A stretch of DNA of 21,392 bases from JAFGQJ01 sp964588525 (GCA_964588525.1 CAZPQC010000068.1:1-21392); one strand, 5' to 3'. Positions 1 to 7,785 are shown, counted from the first letter of the stretch. The notes: generated from the sequence alone by a model not told the origin. Translations and numbers: made by a program.

Positions 1-2
1 CG

Positions 3-1013
3 ATCCCGTCGGTGGGACTGTACGTTCCCCGCGGACGGGGGAGCTTCCCCTCGGTGATGTACATGCAGGCGGTTCCCGCCGGGATCGCCGGGGTGAAGCG
101 GATAGCCGCTGTCTCCCCCGCGGACCGGGAAGGACGGGTTGATCCTGCCTGCCTTTACGCCGCCCGGATCTGCGGGATCGGAGAGGTCTACCGCATCGGG
201 GGGATTCAGGGAATCGCCGCCCTGGCTCTGGGCACCGAAAGCATCCCGAGGGTGGACAAGATCCTGGGCCCCGGCAGCCTCTACGTGGCCGCGGCCAAAC
301 GCGCTCTGGCTCATCGGGTCGACGTGGGACTGCCCGCCGGACCCTCGGAAGCGATCGTCCTGGCCGACGAGAGCGCGGATCCTCACCTGGCCGCTTTGGA
401 CCTGATTACCGAAGCCGAGCACGGTTCGGACTCCAGCGCCTTCCTGGTCACCCATAGCCGCTCCCTGTCCCGCGCCGTCGAACAGAGGCTGCCCGCACTC
501 CTTGCCGAGATAGATCCCCGGCGCGCCGGTTTCGTGCGGGATGTGCTGGCCGGATACGGGGGCATCGTGGTCACCGAAACACTCGAGCAATCGATCGAAT
601 TCGTCAACCGATATGCGCCTGAACACCTGCAGATCGCCTGCCGGGAGCCCTTGTTCCTGCTCGAACGGATCGAGAACGCCGGTGAGATCCTCCTGGGCCA
701 GGACAGCGCTTTCTCCATGGCCAACTACGCGGCGGGCTGCAACAATGTGATCCCCACCGGCGGGTGGGCCAGGACCGGCTCTCCCCTCTCCGTTCGGGCC
801 TTTGTCAAATCCTCCTCGGTGCTCTACGTAACCTCCGGGGGGGTTGCCTCCCTGACGGATGCGGTGTCCTCCCTGGCCGCGTACGAGGGCTTCTCCGCCC
901 ACGCCCTGGCCGTGCGCCGGCGCGGGCTGGGGGGTGCACCCGACCAAAGCCCGGCTCCAACCTCAGATCCGCCGGGGCAGGGCCAATCCCCGCCCGAACC
1001 ATCCCCCGGCTGA
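3..1013 (+). CDS. hisD: Histidinol dehydrogenase-type protein, 5' end missing
   Basis: The frame is open to the left edge, so the N-terminus lies outside the window; the GTG at 12 is internal, inside the family's conserved V-G-x-Y-V-P block. HisD oxidises L-histidinol to histidine with NAD in the cytoplasm. Counting from position 12, the fragment shows GPGS at 87-90, LPAGPSE at 107-113, EAEHGSD at 134-140, the catalytic pair in PEHL (E204, H205), NNVIPT at 244-249 and EGFSAH at 292-297. Compared with E. coli HisD, two of the four zinc ligands differ: Gln259 is Glu134 and Asp360 is Asn238; His262 and His419 are kept as H137 and H297. The C-terminal 30 residues are proline-rich and not conserved. 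The gene runs into folC with 15 bases between. It is certainly of the HisD fold; whether it makes histidine or acts on another alcohol is open. Confidence 0.85.
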   Translation: MPSVGLYVPRGRGSFPSVMYMQAVPAGIAGVKRIAAVSPADREGRVDPACLYAARICGIGEVYRIGGIQGIAALALGTESIPRVDKILGPGSLYVAAAKRALAHRVDVGLPAGPSEAIVLADESADPHLAALDLITEAEHGSDSSAFLVTHSRSLSRAVEQRLPALLAEIDPRRAGFVRDVLAGYGGIVVTETLEQSIEFVNRYAPEHLQIACREPLFLLERIENAGEILLGQDSAFSMANYAAGCNNVIPTGGWARTGSPLSVRAFVKSSSVLYVTSGGVASLTDAVSSLAAYEGFSAHALAVRRRGLGGAPDQSPAPTSDPPGQGQSPPEPSPG

Positions 1014-1028
1014 GGGAGACATCGCGCT

Positions 1029-2345
1029 GTGGCCTTCGGCAGCCTGGAGGAGGTATTCCGCTACATCGAATCCTTCACCAATCTGGAGCGGTCCGGCTCC
1101 CTGTTCACCTCCCGCAGCTACCGGCTGGACCGGATGCGGCTGCTCCTGGAACGCTTCGGACAGCCCCAGCTTGCCTACCGCACGATCCACATCGCCGGCA
1201 CCAAGGGCAAGGGCTCGACCGCGACCCTGCTGGCCCACGGGCTCCAAGCGGCGGGCGTGCGGACCGGGCTGTACACCTCCCCCCACGTGATGAGCTACCT
1301 GGAGCGGATGGAGGTGCCGGGCAGCAGGCCGCGGATCCCCGCGATCCTCGCCCTGGCCGAACGGATCCGCAAGGCTGTCGAGGAGCTGCCCGCCGAAACG
1401 ACCGGGTCTATGGGGCCTCCCAACACCTTCGAGCTGCTCACCCTGCTGTCCTTCTGCTACTTTCGGGAGAGCGGCTGCGAGTACGTGGTGGTGGAAACGG
1501 GAATCGGAGGCCGCCTGGACGCCACCAACCTGGTCGACCCCGAGCTGTGCCTCATCACCCCCATCGAGCTGGAGCATACCGACGTGCTGGGGGACACCCT
1601 GGCGGCCATCGCCCGGGAGAAGGCGGGCATCTTCAAGCCCGGCAAACCGGTATTCTCCGCGCCCCAGCCGGGGGAGGTGAAGGAGGAGCTCGAGCAGGCT
1701 GCAGAGAGGGTGGGGTCTCCCATCCTATTTCTCGATGAACAGCTGGAATCCTTCCAGGCCGACTACACATCCGCGGGAACGGAGCTGCGCTTCGCATTGA
1801 CCGGGGGGCAGGAGATCCGCTACTCCCTGGCTCTGATCGGCACGGTTCAGGCGGAGAACGCCGCTTTGGTGCATCTGGCCGTGCAGTGCTCCCTGCCGTG
1901 GCTGCTGCCGGCACTCAAAGAAGGTTTTGCCGCCGCCCGCCTGCCCGCGCGCATGGAGGTGATCCGGCGGGACCCGGCGGTGGTGCTGGACGGGGCGCAC
2001 ACCCCCCGCTCCGTACAGATCGTGCTCGAAACCTTTACACGGCTGTTCGGTGCAAACGGCGTGCTGCTGTTCGCCGCCGCGGCGGGCAAGCGGATCGCCG
2101 AGATGGCGGAGATCCTGGCCCCCGCGTTCGAGGATATCGTGGTCACAACCCCCGGAACCTTCCGGGAGAGCCGTGTCGAGGAGGTACACCGTGCCTTTCA
2201 GCGGCTCAACCCGAGCACCCTCCTGATCCCCGACAGTGCCCAAGCCCTTGCCCGGGCTCGGGCGTTGGCCGGAGCGGACCGTCCCCTGCTGGTTACCGGC
2301 TCGTTTTACCTTGCGGGGCTGGTGCGGAAGATCCTATACTCCTGA
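1029..2345 (+). CDS. folC: Folylpolyglutamate synthase / dihydrofolate synthase
   Basis: This is a Mur-ligase superfamily enzyme that adds glutamate to dihydropteroate or folates with ATP. The P-loop GTKGKGST is at residues 57-64, followed by YTSPHV at 82-87, the family signature ETGIGGRLDATN at 156-167, EHT at 182-184, the EKAGI block with the probable carbamylated lysine near 198, and DGAHTP at 321-326. The length of 438 residues is normal for FolC. The start is a GTG at 1029, chosen because a GAGGGAGA sequence lies about 10 bases upstream and the P-loop then sits at the expected distance. It is cotranscribed with the preceding hisD gene by position. It resembles MurD, which lies 6 kb downstream, only in fold; the LDATN signature separates the two. 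Confidence 0.95.
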   Translation: MAFGSLEEVFRYIESFTNLERSGSLFTSRSYRLDRMRLLLERFGQPQLAYRTIHIAGTKGKGSTATLLAHGLQAAGVRTGLYTSPHVMSYLERMEVPGSRPRIPAILALAERIRKAVEELPAETTGSMGPPNTFELLTLLSFCYFRESGCEYVVVETGIGGRLDATNLVDPELCLITPIELEHTDVLGDTLAAIAREKAGIFKPGKPVFSAPQPGEVKEELEQAAERVGSPILFLDEQLESFQADYTSAGTELRFALTGGQEIRYSLALIGTVQAENAALVHLAVQCSLPWLLPALKEGFAAARLPARMEVIRRDPAVVLDGAHTPRSVQIVLETFTRLFGANGVLLFAAAAGKRIAEMAEILAPAFEDIVVTTPGTFRESRVEEVHRAFQRLNPSTLLIPDSAQALARARALAGADRPLLVTGSFYLAGLVRKILYS

Positions 2346-2478
2346 TATGAACTACACGGTGTGGCGCTTCTCCGTCGGAGCGGGATACAACTACAGCCTG
2401 ATCGTGGGCAATGTCTTCGCCGGTCCCTGTTTGAAAGTCAGCTTCTGGCTGTAGAGAGCCCGACGGAGAGAAAACCAG
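2346..2478 (+). promoter_or_regulatory. Intergenic leader with possible RBS-masking helix and short ORF
   Basis: The gap between folC and the next gene holds two 10-base segments that are perfect reverse complements: 2369-2378 (TCTCCGTCGG) and 2460-2469 (CCGACGGAGA). The right arm contains the GGAG ribosome binding site of the gene at 2479. The left arm can alternatively fold on itself (CTCC-GTC-GGAG, 2370-2380). A 35-codon frame from ATG 2347 to TAG 2454, starting one base after the folC stop, runs through the left arm and loop. It has no clear binding site of its own, and I do not recognise the peptide. A chance match is possible. Confidence 0.3.
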
Positions 2479-2886
2479 ATGGAGACCGCGCTCACCATCC
2501 TCCACGTTGCCTGTGCCGCTGTATTGCTCGCCGCCCACTGCGTCTTCCTGTTCCGCGGGCTGGCCATCGAAGCCGGACGAATCACGCCGGGCAGGCTGGA
2601 CCACCTGGCCCGCAGCCTGTCCCAGGTGCTTCTGCCGGTTGCCGCTCTGAGCGGATTGATCCTCAAGATGGCGGACAGCCGAGCGGGAAGCGGCTCAGCC
2701 GCAGGCTCGCCTTCGCTCTCGCTGCCCCATCTGCTTCTGGGATTGGCCCCACTGGCGGCCATACCCATCGTGTTTTTCGGGCGGGTACTGCTGAACAAAC
2801 GCCGGCAGGCGCCCTGGTTATTGCCGGCTGTTAATCTTATACTTCTGGCTGCAGCCGCAGGTACGGGTATAATTCTCTGGAGGTAG
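2479..2886 (+). CDS. Small integral membrane protein, SirB-like by appearance
   Basis: The 135-residue product has four hydrophobic segments, roughly at residues 4-26, 47-63, 84-103 and 114-133. They are separated by short polar loops, one of which is Ser/Gly/Ala-rich (residues 68-80). The first helix carries His at positions 9 and 20 and ends in F-R-G, which recalls the SirB/CopD-like membrane families, but similarity is too weak to name a function. The start is ATG 2479 with GGAG about 10 bases upstream. It sits 7 bases ahead of the macrodomain gene, so the two are probably translated from the same message. No catalytic motif is visible; it may bind haem or simply be structural. Confidence 0.75.
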   Translation: METALTILHVACAAVLLAAHCVFLFRGLAIEAGRITPGRLDHLARSLSQVLLPVAALSGLILKMADSRAGSGSAAGSPSLSLPHLLLGLAPLAAIPIVFFGRVLLNKRRQAPWLLPAVNLILLAAAAGTGIILWR

Positions 2887-2893
2887 AGCCTAT

Positions 2894-3436
2894 ATGAGCG
2901 AGACGAAGTTACTGAACGGCAGATTGATCGTGACGACCGGGGACATCACCGGGATGAAGACGGCGGCCATCGTCAATGCCGCCAATTCATCCCTCATGGG
3001 CGGCGGGGGCGTGGACGGGGCTATCCATCGGGGCGGCGGGGCGGCGATTCTCGAAGAGTGCAAACAGATCCGCAAGAGCCGTTACCCCGACGGGCTTCCC
3101 ACCGGGGATGCGGTGGTGACCACGGCGGGCAGCCTGCCCGCCGCACACGTGATCCACACGGTCGGACCGGTCTGGCACGGGGGAGGCTCCGGGGAGGCGG
3201 AGCAACTGGCCAGCTGTTACCGCAGGAGCCTGGAGGAGGCGGTCAAGCTCTCGCTGAAAGACATCGCCTTTCCGGCGATCTCCACCGGAATCTACGGCTA
3301 TCCCAAGGAAAAGGCGGCGGAGGTCGCCTTTGCCGCGGTCCGGGATTTCCTCGCCTCCTCCAGGCTTCCGGAAACCGTGTATTTCGTGTTCTACTCCTCC
3401 GCAGACGCCCGGGTTTTTCTCGACACCGCCGGCTGA
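2894..3436 (+). CDS. Macrodomain protein, O-acetyl-ADP-ribose deacetylase (YmdB/MacroD type)
   Basis: The protein is a single macrodomain of 180 residues, the usual size. GDITG is at 16-20, the ligand-binding stretch NAANSSLMGGGGVDGAIH at 28-45, HTVGPVW at 88-94 and AISTGIYGYP at 128-137, all placed as in E. coli YmdB. These proteins are cytoplasmic and remove acetyl from O-acetyl-ADP-ribose or mono-ADP-ribose from proteins; YmdB also modulates RNase III. The conserved asparagine and aspartate of the MacroD class are present, so it should be active. The start is ATG 2894 with GGAGG at 2879-2883. It has no obvious functional link to folC or the RqcH-like gene beyond shared transcription. Confidence 0.93.
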   Translation: MSETKLLNGRLIVTTGDITGMKTAAIVNAANSSLMGGGGVDGAIHRGGGAAILEECKQIRKSRYPDGLPTGDAVVTTAGSLPAAHVIHTVGPVWHGGGSGEAEQLASCYRRSLEEAVKLSLKDIAFPAISTGIYGYPKEKAAEVAFAAVRDFLASSRLPETVYFVFYSSADARVFLDTAG

Positions 3437-3480
3437 GCCCCGAGAATGCGGTGGAAGCAGTCGCCTTGGCGAGGTGAGTC

Positions 3481-4917
3481 TTGTCGCTGAACTGGCGGGA
3501 GATCGATGCGATCCTGGAGGAAATCCCCTTCGAAGGCGCATTGATCCGGGATATCCATCAACCCAGCCATCCGCAGCTGATACTGGAGCTTTACAGGCCG
3601 GGGCGTCCCTTCAAGGTGCTGTTCTCCTTCGCCAATCCGACCTGCCGCCTGCATCTGCTCTCCCCTTCCCGAAAAGTCCCCAAAGCCACCAAAACGCAGC
3701 GTTTCGTTTCTTTCCTTCGCGCCCATATCCGGGGCGGCCGCGTGGTGACCGCTGCGCAGATCGATGGGCAGCGGATCGTCCGTATAGAGGTGAAAAAGGC
3801 CGAGCGGTCCGTGAACCTGTGGTGCCGTCTGTGGGCTTCGGCGGCGAACATGATCGTGACCGACTCCGAGGGGATCATCCTCGATGCTCTGTATCGCAGG
3901 CCGAAGCGGGGTGAGATTTCCGGGGGTACGTACAGCGTGGAAGAGGACATCGCATCGACAGGCCCCCGCAGCTCCGCAGGCAGGGACAGCTTCTCGATTC
4001 GGGATCTTCCCGGTACCGGCAGCTTCAACCAGCGGGTGGAAAGCTACTACTTCGATCTGGAGGAGAATCGGGAAGCCTCGAAGCTGCGGAACAATCTTCT
4101 CACCCGCCTGCGGAGGGAGGAGAACCGTTTGCTCGCCTCCCTGCAGAACTTCGAGGAGCGGATGAGTCAGTATCGGCAGTACGAAACCTTCAAGAGGTGG
4201 GGCGATCTCATTCTGTCCAACATTCATGCCCTCAAACGGGGCGATCACTGGCTGACTGCGGCGGACAACGATGATCCGCACCGGATCTGGGACATCGAGC
4301 TGGACCCTCTGGCCACTCCGGCTGAAAATGCCGAAAGCTACTACCGGCGCTACCGCAAAGCCAAGAGCGGGCTCAAAAACCTGGAGGAGGAACGACGGCA
4401 GCTGCTGCAGCAGCTCGACCGAATCAACGGGCGTCTCCAGGCGCTGGAGCGCGACGAGATGAGCCTGGAGTCGCTGCGGCAGGCGCTCCGGAAGGCCGGC
4501 AGGATCAGGCGGGAGGAAAAGCAGGAACTTCCGCCGGGTTTGTCCTTTACCTCCGGTCCTTTCACCATCCTGGTAGGCAGGAATGCCCGGGAAAACGACG
4601 CCCTCCTGAGACGCCACGTTCGGGGAAATGACACCTGGCTGCACGCCCGGGACTACCCCGGGGGTTATGTGTTCATCCGATCGATCCCGGGCAAGAGCAT
4701 CCCCCTGGACACGCTTCTGGATGCGGCGAACCTGGCCCTGCTGTACAGCAGGGGGAAAGACTCTGCCCGGGGAGACGTCTTCTACACCCGGGTCAAGTAT
4801 CTTAAACGAGTCAAGGAGGCCAAAACCGGACTGATCATACCCACTCAGGAGAAGAACCTGCACGTGAAGCTCGATTCGGGACGGATCCGCCGCTTGCAGC
4901 GGAACAACTTTTATTGA
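3481..4917 (+). CDS. NFACT-family protein, divergent RqcH (ribosome quality control)
   Basis: The domains are an N-terminal NFACT-N region (about 1-180), a charged, predicted coiled-coil middle (about 285-345) and a C-terminal NFACT-R domain (about 350-470). The last has GRN at 366-368, ND at 372-373, the core WLHARDYPGG at 386-395, AANLALLYS at 415-423 and the TRVKYLKRVKEAKTG block. RqcH binds split 50S subunits carrying stalled peptidyl-tRNA and adds an alanine tail. This copy has 478 residues against roughly 570 in B. subtilis. The Asp-Arg pair needed there for tRNA binding (D97/R98) is Gln97-Arg98 here, and the following G-R-x-S-N block is replaced by ASAAN. The start is TTG 3481, supported by GAGGTGA just upstream. 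Such proteins have also been annotated as fibronectin-binding proteins; that role is not implied by the sequence. Confidence 0.88.
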   Translation: MSLNWREIDAILEEIPFEGALIRDIHQPSHPQLILELYRPGRPFKVLFSFANPTCRLHLLSPSRKVPKATKTQRFVSFLRAHIRGGRVVTAAQIDGQRIVRIEVKKAERSVNLWCRLWASAANMIVTDSEGIILDALYRRPKRGEISGGTYSVEEDIASTGPRSSAGRDSFSIRDLPGTGSFNQRVESYYFDLEENREASKLRNNLLTRLRREENRLLASLQNFEERMSQYRQYETFKRWGDLILSNIHALKRGDHWLTAADNDDPHRIWDIELDPLATPAENAESYYRRYRKAKSGLKNLEEERRQLLQQLDRINGRLQALERDEMSLESLRQALRKAGRIRREEKQELPPGLSFTSGPFTILVGRNARENDALLRRHVRGNDTWLHARDYPGGYVFIRSIPGKSIPLDTLLDAANLALLYSRGKDSARGDVFYTRVKYLKRVKEAKTGLIIPTQEKNLHVKLDSGRIRRLQRNNFY

Positions 4918-4942
4918 TTTCCCCGGCCGAATCCATAATACT
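4914..4942 (+). promoter_or_regulatory. Candidate promoter for the ammB-murD operon
   Basis: TTGATT (4914-4919), overlapping the stop of the RqcH-like gene, is followed after 17 bases by AATACT (4937-4942). Each matches four of six consensus bases. Transcription would begin near 4949, only a few bases before ATG 4952, giving a leaderless or very short-leader message. That fits the absence of any Shine-Dalgarno sequence here. Confidence 0.4.
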
Positions 4943-4951
4943 TTTCAATGT

Positions 4952-5815
4952 ATGGACGATCATTCGATGACAGAAAAACGAGTGCGACCTTCAACTGTGG
5001 AGGGTATCTTCTATCCGGGCGAGCAAGACGTCCTGTCAGCCCGGCTTTTCAACCTGCTCGACCACACGGATACCGCTGAGGCGACCGGGCACTGCCCGTA
5101 CAGCATCATCGTACCCCACGCGGCCCTGGACTATTCCGGACAGATCGCCGCCGCGGCCTACAGAACCGTGACGGATCGCACGATCGACACCGTGGTACTG
5201 CTCGGTCCGGTTCACAGAGAGCTCGAGCAGTCGGTGCTTCTTCCCCAATCCCAGTTGTTTCAGACCCCAATGGGAACGATCGCCGTGGACGAGATCGCTC
5301 TGAACAAATTGGCCCGGCTCTCCCCCTCGTTCCGGATCGACGATATTCCCCATTTGGAGGAACACTGCCTGGAAGCACAACTTCCCTTCGTTCAGCACCT
5401 GTTTCCCGGCGCCCGCATCCTCCCGATTCTCCTGGGTAAGCCGACCCGGGCTCTGGCACGGCTGCTGAGCGATTCGCTTTGGAAGTTGTATGCCCGGCAG
5501 ATGCCGTCGACCCTCTTCGTGGTAACGGCCAATATGACCTCGAACACGGACGAGAGCAACGGCCGGAAAGAGGCCGAACAGGTGGTAAACTGGATCACGA
5601 GTGGAGATTGGCAGTCGCTCATCGATGCGGCCGAGGGCAAACGCATCTCCTCTTGTGGCGCCGGTTGCGTAGCTGCTATACTCCTGATCAACGACAGGCT
5701 CGGAGGAAAGATCACGGTTCTCCGGCAGGGAAGCTCCCTGCCGATGGTGAAAGATCCGAAGAAGGTCGTTCATTACGCAGCGTTTATGCTTGAAGAACAG
5801 ATAGAGAACAGGTGA
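4952..5815 (+). CDS. amrB: MEMO-family protein (AmmeMemoRadiSam system protein B)
   Basis: The 287 residues cover the full MEMO1 fold, which is related to class III extradiol dioxygenases. Visible landmarks are YPG at 21-23, VPHAALDYSGQ with His56, LLGPVH with His88, EEHCLEAQLPF at 137-147 with Glu141, and SCG with Cys235. In human MEMO1 the metal site uses His49, His81, Cys244 and His192. The first three have counterparts here, but the SSDFCH-type segment reads TANMTSN (192-198), so the last histidine is missing. The biochemical role of bacterial members is not established; they usually sit beside AMMECR1 and radical SAM genes. The start may be ATG 4952 or ATG 4967; neither has a Shine-Dalgarno sequence. 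The stop codon abuts the start of the AMMECR1 gene, so the pair is translationally coupled. The symbol follows common genome usage and is not experimentally based. Confidence 0.88.
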   Translation: MDDHSMTEKRVRPSTVEGIFYPGEQDVLSARLFNLLDHTDTAEATGHCPYSIIVPHAALDYSGQIAAAAYRTVTDRTIDTVVLLGPVHRELEQSVLLPQSQLFQTPMGTIAVDEIALNKLARLSPSFRIDDIPHLEEHCLEAQLPFVQHLFPGARILPILLGKPTRALARLLSDSLWKLYARQMPSTLFVVTANMTSNTDESNGRKEAEQVVNWITSGDWQSLIDAAEGKRISSCGAGCVAAILLINDRLGGKITVLRQGSSLPMVKDPKKVVHYAAFMLEEQIENR

Positions 5816-6370
5816 ATGGAATTTCAACTTAGCCCTGAGGAAAAAAAGATCCTGTTGCAGACAGCGCGCCAGGCCATAACCGCCCGCTTGGAGAAACGGA
5901 AACCCCGGTATCCGGAACCTACGGAATTGCTAAAAAAAAAATGCGGTGCCTTCGTAACCCTGCATAAGCGGGGAAACTTGAGAGGTTGCATCGGCTTTGT
6001 GATCGCCAGCAAACCGCTGATCGACACGGTGGCCGAAGCCGCTCAATCCAGCGCCTTCGGGGATCCCCGCTTCCCGGCCCTCACGGCAGGGGAGGTGAAA
6101 GCAATCGACATCGAGATCTCCGTGCTCTCGCCGCTGCGGCGGATCGAATCCGTTGAAGAGATTCGCGTCGGGGTGCACGGGATCATGCTCCGAAGCGGTT
6201 TTCGTTCCGGCCTCCTGCTGCCCCAGGTCGCCGCCGAATACGGATGGGACCGGGATACCTTTCTGACCCATACCTGCTACAAGGCCGGGCTTCCCGGTGA
6301 CTGCTGGCGCTCCGCCGACACGGAAATAGAGATTTTCAGCGCCGTCGTATTCGGCGAGGAACAATCATGA
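5816..6370 (+). CDS. amrA: AMMECR1-domain protein (AmmeMemoRadiSam system protein A)
   Basis: The 184-residue product is a single AMMECR1 domain. The hallmark LRGCIG is at 55-60, DPRFPAL at 83-89 and DIEISVLSP at 98-106, followed by GIMLRSG and the LLPQVAAEYGWD block near 155-165. No reaction has been shown for the family; the conserved Cys58 motif suggests a ligand or catalytic site, and co-occurrence with MEMO and radical SAM proteins suggests an RNA- or cofactor-modification role. No radical SAM partner is visible in the window. ATG 5816 follows the amrB stop without a gap, and the 3' end overlaps the next gene by ATGA. A run of ten A (5932-5941) encodes Lys40-42; loss or gain of one base there would truncate the protein within a few codons. 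Confidence 0.9.
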   Translation: MEFQLSPEEKKILLQTARQAITARLEKRKPRYPEPTELLKKKCGAFVTLHKRGNLRGCIGFVIASKPLIDTVAEAAQSSAFGDPRFPALTAGEVKAIDIEISVLSPLRRIESVEEIRVGVHGIMLRSGFRSGLLLPQVAAEYGWDRDTFLTHTCYKAGLPGDCWRSADTEIEIFSAVVFGEEQS

Positions 6371-7758
6371 GCCCTGGGTTGGGTGTAAGGCTCTCCCGGG
6401 AGGGTACGGATGTTCTGGCCATACCGGTCGGAGTTGGTCGGAGCGAGTTCGTGCTGACCAAGCTCGCCGAACTCCGCAAGCTACCGGCGCAGATCATCCG
6501 AGACGGGGAGGTTGAAGAATGGCGCTTCGACGGGGTGCTGAAGCATGAAGGCCGGCTGTATCTGCACGGTCCGTACCTCGGGGGGGTGTTCCTCGAGGAG
6601 GCGATCCAGAGATCCTTTCCGGCTGCACTACCGTATCTGAGCCGGCTGATTCGGGCGTTGATTGCCCTCGAGCGCCGGGGGCGTATAGTGGAGTTCATTC
6701 AGACGGATTCGGTGTATTTCCTCGAGGACGGGGGGATTCTTTTTCTTCCTCCTTCCCTGATGAGGGAACTGCGGAGCATGCATCCCGAATCCTACAAATT
6801 GCGGGTCTTCGAGTCGATCAACCACCCGGATATCGAAGATCCCAAGAACTCGCTCTCCTTCAGCATGGCCGCCCTGCTTTACCGGATCATTGTAGGCCGC
6901 TATCCCTTCGAGGCCGAGAGCGAAGAAGAGATCCACAACCTGATCCGGTATGCCCGCCTGCTCCCCCTAAGCTTGATCGAACCGGGTTTCCGGGAGGATC
7001 TCTCCGAGAAGATCCTCGCAGGTCTGAAGCGCGGACAAGATCCTGCCCCTTCGCTCGAGCAGTGGCAGGAAATCCTAGCCGCCTGCAAGCGGGAGGGACT
7101 GTACCGGGATATCACGGAAATAGAGCGGGAACAGATCCGGCGGAGAGCCCGGCAGGAAGTCCGGAAGACCGATCAGGCCTACAGGCGCAAGGTGTTCTGG
7201 CAGAAGCACTGGAAGACCGTGGCCATCGTCGCCGGTGTGGTTATTGTGGCCGGCGCACTGGCCGGATCGCTGCTGAAAACCGTTCTGGCGCCCAGGGAGA
7301 CCAGAGGGTTCTCCCCGCGGGAGGTGGTGGAAGCCTACTATCAGAGCATGAACGATCTGAACCACACCCTGATGCAGGACTGCGTGGTGGACGGAGCCGG
7401 GAAAGAGACGATCCGTGAGGTCGTGAACATCTATGTGCTTTCCCGGGTAAGCCTGGGCTACGAGGGGCGCTCCCACATCATGCCCGCCGACCTCTGGGAT
7501 GCCCAGGGCCGCCCCGAGCTGACAGCTCCCGAAACCATATACGGTGTTACCGACCTGGAATTGCGACAAGAGCGGGGGGAGCCAGAACCTGTATTTCGTG
7601 CCAGTTACACGAAATGGGTCCCCCTGCCGGCAGAGGAATCGCAGCCGGATCTGTCCGAGGCAAAAGGATCGGGGTTCACGAGCCAGAAGATCAGCGAGAG
7701 GGTCTATCTCAGATTGGATCGAAAAGATTGGGTGATCTATCGGTTCGAACCTCTTTGA
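6367..7758 (+). CDS. Membrane-anchored kinase-like protein without catalytic motifs
   Basis: Residues 1-245 resemble the C-lobe of a Ser/Thr kinase: FIQTDSVYFLEDGGILFLPP (110-129) sits where the catalytic and metal-binding loops should be, and SFSMAALLYRIIVGRYPF (164-181) matches the subdomain IX helix before the PF motif. There is no HRD, no DFG and no convincing VAIK lysine, so it should be a pseudokinase. A basic, charged linker (250-283) leads to one transmembrane helix (284-307) and an outer domain (308-463). That domain opens with a segment like DUF4878/NTF2-type domains (SPREVVEAYYQSMND). Topology by the basic linker is inside-to-outside. It overlaps amrA by four bases, with GAGGAA ahead of ATG 6367. 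The partner and ligand are unknown; a sensor tied to envelope growth is a guess from the position upstream of murD. Confidence 0.65.
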   Translation: MSPGLGVRLSREGTDVLAIPVGVGRSEFVLTKLAELRKLPAQIIRDGEVEEWRFDGVLKHEGRLYLHGPYLGGVFLEEAIQRSFPAALPYLSRLIRALIALERRGRIVEFIQTDSVYFLEDGGILFLPPSLMRELRSMHPESYKLRVFESINHPDIEDPKNSLSFSMAALLYRIIVGRYPFEAESEEEIHNLIRYARLLPLSLIEPGFREDLSEKILAGLKRGQDPAPSLEQWQEILAACKREGLYRDITEIEREQIRRRARQEVRKTDQAYRRKVFWQKHWKTVAIVAGVVIVAGALAGSLLKTVLAPRETRGFSPREVVEAYYQSMNDLNHTLMQDCVVDGAGKETIREVVNIYVLSRVSLGYEGRSHIMPADLWDAQGRPELTAPETIYGVTDLELRQERGEPEPVFRASYTKWVPLPAEESQPDLSEAKGSGFTSQKISERVYLRLDRKDWVIYRFEPL

Positions 7759-7785
7759 TAAAAACGGGAGAGTGTACGATAAAGA

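Noticed and set aside
764..1738. Long plus-strand frame across the hisD-folC junction
   Set aside because: It is an out-of-phase shadow rich in Arg, Gly and Pro; hisD and folC have clear motifs in the other frame.
3391..4863. Antisense frame of 490 codons over the RqcH-like gene
   Set aside because: GC-rich codon use creates long antisense frames; no motif is present, and the plus-strand gene is well supported.
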